DNA from: an uncultured Roseburia sp.
Lineage (GTDB): Bacteria > Bacillota > Clostridia > Lachnospirales > Lachnospiraceae
Length of the DNA: 64,000 bases
NCBI GenBank assembly: GCA_934317215.1
Contig: CAKREH010000003.1
Location: forward strand, 76,910 to 140,909
Direction of reading: 5' to 3'
Shown: positions 56,988 through 64,000 of the stretch, in pieces
Numbering within the stretch: position 1 is the first letter of the stretch
Layout: each line of letters begins with the position of its first letter
Position numbers and translations under genes: made by a program
The notes under the pieces: generated by a model
Told to the model about the DNA's origin: nothing
The model's database searches: none
The model's input: the letters and a program-made list of their open reading frames with translations, nothing else

Positions 56988-59075
56988 CTATAAAGTATTT
57001 TTCTTTTTTATTACATCCATTTCCGTTTCTATTTTTTCCATTTTGATAAATAACTTCTGCACCATGTGAACAGTTAGAAAGATAAATTCCTGATATCGCA
57101 ATGCGTAATCATAAATGAGGTTTCCATCTTCATCGTTACATGGAACTTTCGAGGACTGCACAGGAGTTCCATCTTCATCGTTGTACTCTGTATATTCATA
57201 CCGAATATCCTTGCAGAATCCTGCAAAATCCCCTGCGCCCATACCAAGCTCCTGCATGGCATCTTCGACATCCTGTGAGATAGCACCAATGTGCACACGA
57301 TCACCGTCATTAAAGATGAATGATTTTGGTTGCAACTTAAGAAACAGCTTTTCATATGCCTCTGTTAGATCTTTTATGTCGTGCTTCTTGGTTCGGTCAG
57401 ATGTGTTGATTGTTCCAGTCTTTGCATAAACAGCTTTCCACAACTTGTTTGATGTTCCCAATGTGACATCATTTGTAACGTTCGGGCAAAAAGCAGCATC
57501 TGTAAAATTATATTCTTTTCCTTTCGCATGAAGATACACAGGCGAAGAATCGTCTCCGTTATAATCTCCCATATGAACATTGTTTTTGCTGTTCATACCA
57601 ATCAATCTGGTTAATCTGCCTGCTGTATTGTACGAACGAAGCCATAAATCATTTAATAAATTTAATGAACATCCAACATTTCCATCGACTGAAAGCAACA
57701 TCTTGTCGGCTGTAAAAAATCCTGATAGATATTTACCATTATATATTGCATCATCAGTTATAATGAATCCTCGCTTGGATGGTGCATTAATAACCGTATC
57801 GTCATTACGATACACTGAAATACGTCCAGCTTGACACTCTAATGAAAGAGATAGAGTTGGTGATACAGATGATGTCAATTCTATAATCGGATCATCAGTA
57901 CCAGGCTGAATCCCAGAATTTCGTCCTGTGATTTTTCCATTTGCTATTTTTATATAATGACCACTACCACTACTATTTACGGTTTTTATACCATCAGTAC
58001 CTATATAAACCCCTTCGTTTAGACTTTCAAGTGAGTCTGTACCTGAATACAAAGAATTTGTTCCGATTTTGAAACCACCAATATTTCCCGTTGGTGCTGA
58101 TAATTGTCCAGCAAAATAAGTATTCCCGGATGCATCGATTGCAAATTGTCTACTGATTATCTGACCGGTTCCCATGCTCATTTTTACACCTGCTGTACTA
58201 TAAATACCGCTTGTGTAAACGTAATTACTACTCTTAATGCTTCCGGCCGCTGTAATATCCGTGGCAAACAGATCGTCTACTACAATATTTTTAGAAGTCA
58301 GTCTATTTGTTTCTATTAATCCTGTAGCAATTAGGTTTTGCACATTAATTTCAGTCGCTGTAATAGCCTTTGCAACGATTCGATCTGCTGTTATCGTCCT
58401 CGGTGTGATTACTTCGCCATTAATTGTATCAACATTTTCTGCCTGAAGTGCACCACTTATGTTATTCAACTGATAAATTACGCTCTGTTCGCTTCCTCGA
58501 AAAACAAGTCGGTCTACTGATAAAGTTCCTGCTGTGATATCATTAGCATAAATATTCACTCCTGTTAAAGCATTTGTTGCTACAACTTCCGAACCAACAA
58601 CACGATCTGCTATTATCCCCTGTGATACTAAAAGAGATTCCATAAACCCTTGTTTAATATGGGCAACATTTATGTTTGCGAAATCAATTTCTGCATAATG
58701 AGCTTCGAGATAATCTGTTGTAATTTTATTTGCTTCAAGAACCACAACTTTGTCCGATACTTGTTTCACGTCATCACCAAGAACATCAACTTTGTCCGAT
58801 ACTTGTTTCACGTCATCACCAGTTGCAGATGGCGAGGATAAATTTCCAGTAACTAATACTGAATGATTTCGTATTTCACAAACTACTCTATCTCCAGTTT
58901 GTCCATTAACAACGGTGTATGTAGGGATATATTCTTCTGCCCCATCGATTTTAACGTAAAAATCATTCTTATCGTTTTTTAAATCGCCATATACGGTTGA
59001 TGTTTTAGATATCTCTTTTGAAGGCTGATTTACAATTTTTGCAAATGACTTTAATAATTGTGCTGATAATTCCAT
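56988..59075 (-). CDS. second tail protein with S74 chaperone domain
   Basis: 695 aa from ATG 59075 (MELSAQLLKSFAKIVNQPSK), overlapping the upstream stop. N-terminal phage tail/endopeptidase-type part, then a coiled coil containing a duplicated 14-residue unit (DDVKQVSDKVDVLG / DDVKQVSDKVVVLE), beta-rich units, and C-terminal S74 domain (TSDRTKKHDIKDLTEAYEKL, FNDGDRVHIGAISQDVEDAM). Two tail genes with the same chaperone domain is unusual and suggests two fibres. Confidence 0.85.
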   Translation of the reverse strand: MELSAQLLKSFAKIVNQPSKEISKTSTVYGDLKNDKNDFYVKIDGAEEYIPTYTVVNGQTGDRVVCEIRNHSVLVTGNLSSPSATGDDVKQVSDKVDVLGDDVKQVSDKVVVLEANKITTDYLEAHYAEIDFANINVAHIKQGFMESLLVSQGIIADRVVGSEVVATNALTGVNIYANDITAGTLSVDRLVFRGSEQSVIYQLNNISGALQAENVDTINGEVITPRTITADRIVAKAITATEINVQNLIATGLIETNRLTSKNIVVDDLFATDITAAGSIKSSNYVYTSGIYSTAGVKMSMGTGQIISRQFAIDASGNTYFAGQLSAPTGNIGGFKIGTNSLYSGTDSLESLNEGVYIGTDGIKTVNSSGSGHYIKIANGKITGRNSGIQPGTDDPIIELTSSVSPTLSLSLECQAGRISVYRNDDTVINAPSKRGFIITDDAIYNGKYLSGFFTADKMLLSVDGNVGCSLNLLNDLWLRSYNTAGRLTRLIGMNSKNNVHMGDYNGDDSSPVYLHAKGKEYNFTDAAFCPNVTNDVTLGTSNKLWKAVYAKTGTINTSDRTKKHDIKDLTEAYEKLFLKLQPKSFIFNDGDRVHIGAISQDVEDAMQELGMGAGDFAGFCKDIRYEYTEYNDEDGTPVQSSKVPCNDEDGNLIYDYALRYQEFIFLTVHMVQKLFIKMEKIETEMDVIKKKNTL

Positions 59076-59076
59076 G

Positions 59077-60147
59077 TTACAAACCGCCTTCCCATAAATT
59101 GTTAACAAATACTGCTGTTTCTTCTACTGTACATCCAATTCCGCAATTAATAGACTGACTGATAACTTTGGCTTTTATGTTTTTTAAACCAGCTCTTTCA
59201 TAGTTTAATAGCACACAATCACCAACTCTTACCGGACAGTAACCATGTGTATAAGTTACTTTATATTCTAATTTTGATAAAGTTGCGAGTAAATTTCTTG
59301 CATACTCCTTCACATATTCCGTATTCGGTATACCGCTAAGCGACGGATTTACAACACGATGAACTATTTCCCGACCTCTCCGCCTAACTGATACCGGACT
59401 ATTATCATCTGTGTTTTTTACAGTCACACTTATTGGTTTTTTAACTCCTTCCGAATATATAACCTCAACCACATTTGGAATATCATACATATCTCTTTCG
59501 ACCGTAACGTCTGGTAATAAGATTGACCGTTCGTCGTCATTGAACGTCATTACTGGTTGCATTTTCTCTGTAGCAATTACAGGAGAAAATAGAATATGTC
59601 CAAAAGCATCTATATCATATGCGTAATGATCTGTAGCAATTAGATCTGTCAGATACGTAAGCCATTTTTCATCTGTGCCAGCTGTAAAATTAGAACTTAA
59701 TTTACTAGCAGTCGTGATACCTATGACTGGAGCTCGTACGTTTTCTTCCGTTAATTTACTTGCTAGTTCCATATATTTTGTACCTTTTTTTATTGTATAC
59801 CCGATAGATGGCGCCTTTTCTTTTAATTCTATCAGTGGTGTATAGCCATTCATTTTTATGTTTTGACACTTTCCATCATAATCATTGGACGGCATTTGAT
59901 ACAAAAACGTACCCATTGGAATCGTTTCTTTTACTCCGTTTTGAATTGCTACCATATATGTTCGTATGTAGCATTCTTCAATTATCTCGGTTGTTGTGAT
60001 AGATGCAGAACCAAGTGTACTGCTTGTCGAATCCCAATTAATAGAACAATCAGAAATCTGATTTAATTCATGACTGTCCATCCATGTTACAGGGTCAACT
60101 TTATAAAATCTGTAAGATTGTGACATAGTCTGAGTCCAATCCAGCAT
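59077..60147 (-). CDS. tail hub / prophage tail endopeptidase-like protein (gp37-like)
   Basis: 356 aa from ATG 60147 (MLDWTQTMSQSYRFYKVDPV). Matches the Siphovirus gp37-type baseplate family pattern: GSASITTTEIIEECYIRTYM, NGYTPLIELKEKAPSIGYTI, MTFNDDERSILLPDVTVERD, PVRVGDCVLLNYERAGLKN. Baseplate hub role inferred. Overlaps the next gene by 19 bases. Confidence 0.75.
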   Translation of the reverse strand: MLDWTQTMSQSYRFYKVDPVTWMDSHELNQISDCSINWDSTSSTLGSASITTTEIIEECYIRTYMVAIQNGVKETIPMGTFLYQMPSNDYDGKCQNIKMNGYTPLIELKEKAPSIGYTIKKGTKYMELASKLTEENVRAPVIGITTASKLSSNFTAGTDEKWLTYLTDLIATDHYAYDIDAFGHILFSPVIATEKMQPVMTFNDDERSILLPDVTVERDMYDIPNVVEVIYSEGVKKPISVTVKNTDDNSPVSVRRRGREIVHRVVNPSLSGIPNTEYVKEYARNLLATLSKLEYKVTYTHGYCPVRVGDCVLLNYERAGLKNIKAKVISQSINCGIGCTVEETAVFVNNLWEGGL

Positions 60148-60148
60148 T

Positions 60149-62584
60149 TTAAACACTCCCTTCAACTCTTGTTATACTAAATGAAATCGGTATCACCAAT
60201 TCGGCGTGCGTTTGACTATATGAAACCTTTATTTGTGCCCAATATCCCGTACCAGATGGTTCCCGTACATAACAATTTCCAAAATAATTAGCAAGTCTTC
60301 GTATTGCATATAATGTTTCGATATCATCTTTTGGTATATCTACTGACCATGTTGCCGTATGTTCCTGTTGCGTTCCATAATAACTAACCGGTCTTTTTCG
60401 ACCAATGTATTTTTGCAAATTAACATCATTTGAAAAGTCGTCAGATATATCAATGTTATACGGTAACCGTACCAATGAGCCACTCCAACTTGGTTCTGCT
60501 AAAATCAAATCTTCAGTTCCGATATAGTTTTGCCACTGTTCGGACCACTGAATAATAATTGCTTTCTCTTGTATTGGATATACTGGCACATCATAGAAAT
60601 CAAAACTTCCGTTTCCAGTTAAATTTGCAACTACTCTATATCGTGCATAATCTAATGCTGGATGCGGATCAATAAAAGTGTTATGCTCACGGTTTATAGC
60701 ATTTTTTACTATTGCAGTAAACGATCCATCAAATTCTCTTCTATATATAGAAACTAATGCATCATCCAACAATTTCCCACCATTTGCATACACTACTTCA
60801 CCGTTTTCATCAATTATAGAATCCAACTCATTATCCTGAATCTTATCATACACAGCTACTTCAATTGATGTTGTATAATTTTTAGTGTTGTAACTGATAA
60901 CCGCTTCTATATCAATCGGTGTTTCCAACATTGATACTTTAAAATATTGCTCATATGATGCTGACAATCCAGTATTCATTCCAACTACGGTTTTTACAAC
61001 GTATGCTTCCCCGTTTTCCAAATATGTCAATGCCGGATTAATGGTTAAAGTTGTTGATCGTTTAGACGCATTAAATGACTCAGACCAGATAATATCATTT
61101 TTCATTACAGTTTTAACCTGACCAGTTTCATCGACAGTTTCGTATGTATTTCCAGCAGTTATTTCGTGATACCAGCTAATTGGTTTCTGTGTAGTCGGAC
61201 CTGCTTCATATATCAATGTCAATGGGTATGACAAAAGGTTTTTATTTTCATCTAAACCATTTATCGTGGCTGTCAACGTTGGTGCTTGGTATAATCGAAT
61301 TGTTCTAGTTGTTGACCAAGGACTCCAAGCATCGTCACCGTTTGGTTTTGTTTGAAGGATTCCCATAGTTCGTATTTTAAACTTGATTTTCGTATCTGAT
61401 GAAAAAGTCTTTACTAACTTATTTAATGGAAATGAGCATATTTGCCCCTGTTTCTTCTTTTCCGTATCGTATAATACACCAACATAAACGCCATTGATGC
61501 TAATGTACAGCTCCGCTTTTGTTTCATTCGAACTGTCACCGGAATTGTGAGTCCAATATAAAACAGGTAAATGTGTAACTTCTGCCGTATACGCATCTGC
61601 CCAAGTTGTTGGCGCGTCTGGTACCTCTCCAACAATTATAGATACAATCTCGGACCAGCCGGAATTACCAGTGTCATTCTTAGCTCGTACTCTGAAGAAG
61701 TACTTTGTTCCCGTTTCAAGACCGGAAATCTCGGCATGACTAAAATTTGATTTGTCATTAACTGTAATCGATGTAACATTTCCAGAACTATCGAAGTATC
61801 TTTGATATTCTGTATACTGCACCTCAAAACTTGTTGCCCCATTCGAATGTGTCCAGTCAAGCTTTACTTCTGTTGATGTTTTAGCATAATAAGATATCCA
61901 GTTTGGTGTGTTCGGACACGGAGACACATTCGATGAATACTCAGACCACTCTCCAGTCTCAAAAGAACCCATATGATCATTTTTTTGATTACTTCCACAT
62001 GCCTTTGCTTTATATTCTGCACCAGCATCTACCGCAATCGTAATACTTACATGATTTTTAACTACATCTGCTGAATATTCACCATATCGTTTTGTATCAT
62101 TTTTTACAACATAGAAATACACCGACTTCGTATTCTCATCATATGTATCTAATTCTATTGTAAGAAGATTTCCACTTACACTCAAAGTTGGTGTACTTGG
62201 TGTTTCTGGCGTTTTGTCTGCGACGACTTTATATTCTTTCCATGCTGTATATTCAGATGTATACCATGCTGTATCTACATTATTATTCTTGTATGTATTT
62301 GACTCCGGTTTAATCCTGAATCGTATTTTCTTTGCATTAGAGGGAATAGAATATGTAAGATTACGAACATTATTTGCAACTGTCGAGCCATTTTCTCCCC
62401 AAAACCACACGCCATCACCTGTTGCATACTGAATCTGGTATTTAAAATCTTTAGTGGTTTTATTTTTACTCCAGTCCTTATGAGTACTTGGTATATAGCC
62501 ATCCCATACCCATGTAAAATATAAAACATTAGTGGTACCCGATTGGATACCACATGTCACCTTCTTACATTTTTTATTTGCCAT
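60149..62584 (-). CDS. tail protein with fibronectin type III domains and Dit-like end
   Basis: 811 aa (MANKKCKKVTCGIQSGTTNV). At least three FN3-like modules (TSTEVKLDWTHSNGATSFEV, GLETGTKYFFRVRAKNDTGN). The last ~150 residues (WSEQWQNYIGTEDLILAEPS, WSGSLVRLPYNIDISDDFSN, ATWSVDIPKDDIETLYAIRR) resemble a distal-tail/Gp-like module. Adhesion or host recognition at the tail tip. Confidence 0.75.
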   Translation of the reverse strand: MANKKCKKVTCGIQSGTTNVLYFTWVWDGYIPSTHKDWSKNKTTKDFKYQIQYATGDGVWFWGENGSTVANNVRNLTYSIPSNAKKIRFRIKPESNTYKNNNVDTAWYTSEYTAWKEYKVVADKTPETPSTPTLSVSGNLLTIELDTYDENTKSVYFYVVKNDTKRYGEYSADVVKNHVSITIAVDAGAEYKAKACGSNQKNDHMGSFETGEWSEYSSNVSPCPNTPNWISYYAKTSTEVKLDWTHSNGATSFEVQYTEYQRYFDSSGNVTSITVNDKSNFSHAEISGLETGTKYFFRVRAKNDTGNSGWSEIVSIIVGEVPDAPTTWADAYTAEVTHLPVLYWTHNSGDSSNETKAELYISINGVYVGVLYDTEKKKQGQICSFPLNKLVKTFSSDTKIKFKIRTMGILQTKPNGDDAWSPWSTTRTIRLYQAPTLTATINGLDENKNLLSYPLTLIYEAGPTTQKPISWYHEITAGNTYETVDETGQVKTVMKNDIIWSESFNASKRSTTLTINPALTYLENGEAYVVKTVVGMNTGLSASYEQYFKVSMLETPIDIEAVISYNTKNYTTSIEVAVYDKIQDNELDSIIDENGEVVYANGGKLLDDALVSIYRREFDGSFTAIVKNAINREHNTFIDPHPALDYARYRVVANLTGNGSFDFYDVPVYPIQEKAIIIQWSEQWQNYIGTEDLILAEPSWSGSLVRLPYNIDISDDFSNDVNLQKYIGRKRPVSYYGTQQEHTATWSVDIPKDDIETLYAIRRLANYFGNCYVREPSGTGYWAQIKVSYSQTHAELVIPISFSITRVEGSV

Positions 62585-62587
62585 GTT

Positions 62588-64000
62588 TTATATTCTCCCT
62601 TCCACTATTGTAGCCCTAACAAGAGTCTTGATTGCTTCTGCAACTACGCTTCCATCATCATACGTAATACCATTCAGATTATAAGTATCTCCTCTGAATC
62701 TGCTTAATGATGCATCGAGCTTATCAATCGCAGATACAACATCGCCCATATCTTCATTTTGAAATTTCGCCTTACGTGTTACTTCTATCTGACTTCCTAA
62801 TGACATAGCCTGTTCATAACTGAATAAGGCATTCAAATCTGAAACGCTTTTTGTCACATCCGATAAATCTACAACAGGTCGAATTGTTGGTTCAGCATCT
62901 ATTCCATTGTTTAATACATCTACAATTTTTCCAATTGCATTCCGCGAACCGTTAACAGCAGCTTTAGCGACATTTTGTCCTGCATATCCTGCTTTATCTG
63001 TATAATCAGCAAGTGCATTTATAAAACCTTTACCTGCAAAATCGCCAATTCCATAAAATACTTTTGACGGAGAATGTTCATCCAGCTCTTTTTTTGCAGC
63101 CACAACTGCCGCCGAAGCCATTGCTTTAGCCTGTGCAGCCGCTTTGTATGTATTGGCGCTGATTCCGTTGACAAATCCATCAACTAAATATGCTCCAGCA
63201 AGACTGAAACTAGCATGAGATGTTCTGATTGTATCTACCGCTGACTGTGCGACTGTTCTAAATTCGGCATTCGAATCTGGATGCTTTGCTTCCACCCCAA
63301 TTATGAAATCAGTAATCATTTGACTTCCTGTGTTAATGATCTGATCTTTGGCATCACTAAAAGCTGTTACAAAACTGCTTAATCCATTTTTAGCGATTTT
63401 TGATAATGACTTTCCAAATGTAGTCAGACCCTTACATCCATCAGCTGAAATATCATTGGACAGGATAATCAATGACCTTATTGCCTTATTGATCTCCAGG
63501 ATCTTATCAGTATTGATTTCGGATATGGAAATAGAATAGCTTGCTAAACATGATCCAAACCATGACAAATCATCTCCAAATGTACCGAAATCTGCTATCT
63601 TACTAAAGAAACCTTCTGTCTCCGGTAAACTGTTGGCTAAGTCAGATAACGCTTTTCCTGTAACCACAGCTTTGTTGATATTTTCAGGCTTTACACCTTC
63701 TACGGAATTTGAGAAGTTTGTTAAAGATGTTCCAAACGATTCAAGCTGTGTACCAAATTTTGCCATATCACTTTCGCCTGTAAACCATTGCACAACCCCT
63801 TTATAATTAGGTATGTCATTCGCCATGTCTGCTAATACTTTTCCTGCTTGTGCAGCTGTGTTTACATTCTCTGGATTTACGTTTACCACAGAATTTGAGA
63901 AGTTCGTTAAAGATGTTCCAAATGATTCAAGCTGTGTACCAAATTTTGCCATATCACTTTCGCCTGTAAACCATTGCACAACCCCTTTATAATTAGGTAT
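62588..64000 (-). CDS. tape-measure protein, C-terminal part (runs off right edge)
   Basis: Open frame of 471 codons from the right edge to TAA 62588. Contains tandem 62-residue units beginning in the array at 63.7-64.0 kb (FGTQLESFGTSLTNFSNSV ... VVQWFTGESDMAK), then helical C-terminus (AAAQAKAMASAAVVAAKKEL, DKLDASLSRFRGDTYNLNG). Window end lies inside the repeat array, at codon position 1. Confidence 0.9.
   Translation of the reverse strand: MPNYKGVVQWFTGESDMAKFGTQLESFGTSLTNFSNSVVNVNPENVNTAAQAGKVLADMANDIPNYKGVVQWFTGESDMAKFGTQLESFGTSLTNFSNSVEGVKPENINKAVVTGKALSDLANSLPETEGFFSKIADFGTFGDDLSWFGSCLASYSISISEINTDKILEINKAIRSLIILSNDISADGCKGLTTFGKSLSKIAKNGLSSFVTAFSDAKDQIINTGSQMITDFIIGVEAKHPDSNAEFRTVAQSAVDTIRTSHASFSLAGAYLVDGFVNGISANTYKAAAQAKAMASAAVVAAKKELDEHSPSKVFYGIGDFAGKGFINALADYTDKAGYAGQNVAKAAVNGSRNAIGKIVDVLNNGIDAEPTIRPVVDLSDVTKSVSDLNALFSYEQAMSLGSQIEVTRKAKFQNEDMGDVVSAIDKLDASLSRFRGDTYNLNGITYDDGSVVAEAIKTLVRATIVEGRI
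63690..64000. repeat. 186-bp tandem repeat in the tape-measure gene
   Basis: The sequence GCCATATCACTTTCGCCTGT occurs at 63762 and again at 63948, exactly 186 bp (62 codons) apart; surrounding sequence is near-identical and continues past the edge. Additional diverged copies lie to the left. Confidence 0.85.

Noticed and set aside
1..64000. Window as a simple closed circle
   Set aside because: The tape-measure reading frames do not meet in frame at the ends (first base is codon position 1, last base is codon position 1 of ATA; joined frame reaches TAA), so extra sequence is required.

Overview
The window looks like chromosome of a Lachnospiraceae gut bacterium (Roseburia/Agathobacter type, inferred from gene content and order: a cysE-cysS-mrnC-rlmB-sigH run, thiC behind a TPP riboswitch, a short three-module MetH, a FliD-like protein and low-to-moderate GC). 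About 24 kb of host sequence (28.2-52.1 kb) lies between two stretches of siphophage-type prophage, both transcribed mainly on the minus strand.

Left prophage stretch (1-28.2 kb). Read in transcription order (right to left) it holds a DUF4417 gene (27.2-28.0), a non-coding interval behind a perfect sigma-70 promoter (26.8-27.1), a divergent plus-strand early operon of small proteins (25.0-26.8), a small repressor, a BRO/KilAC antirepressor, an XRE regulator and hicAB (22.8-24.9), a possible iteron-like origin (22.5-22.7), small regulatory genes and MazG (19.8-22.3), a structured-RNA and tRNA block (18.0-19.7), a DUF4062 cargo gene, a run of small Cys-rich proteins, large terminase, RinA-like regulator, portal, HNH endonuclease, scaffold, capsid with Ig-like domain, head-tail joining genes with an inserted HEPN-like gene, major tail protein, tail chaperone with a -1 frameshift, and the N-terminal 754 codons of the tape-measure gene running off the left edge.

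Host stretch (28.2-52.1 kb). tRNA-Thr, a PIN/NYN-like protein, TPP riboswitch-thiC, a hairpin-rich intergenic block, sigH, an 18-bp minisatellite, rlmB, mrnC, cysS, cysE with a cysteine T-box, a response-regulator diguanylate cyclase, a large secreted Pro/Thr-repeat protein, ispF, an MBL-fold lipoprotein, a YefM-YoeB pair, tRNA-Met, tRNA-Val, metH, mnmA, a FliD-like protein, ung, hisF and hisH.

Right prophage stretch (52.1-64.0 kb). Tn916-type integrase and excisionase, holin, two tail proteins each ending in an S74 intramolecular chaperone, tail hub and fibronectin-type tail proteins, and the C-terminal part of a tape-measure gene running off the right edge. The two stretches together have the content of about one complete phage, yet an end-to-end join of the window is out of frame, so they are either two related prophages or parts of a duplicated or rearranged one.

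The most striking content is RNA. Three hammerhead ribozymes of type II topology sit in consecutive gaps of the early operon, each beginning inside the stop codon of the gene before it. A 541-nt non-coding segment closed by a 12-bp long-range helix lies exactly between tRNA-Glu and tRNA-Ser (ROOL-like). A second structured non-coding interval follows a consensus promoter. These suggest a phage that relies heavily on RNA processing.
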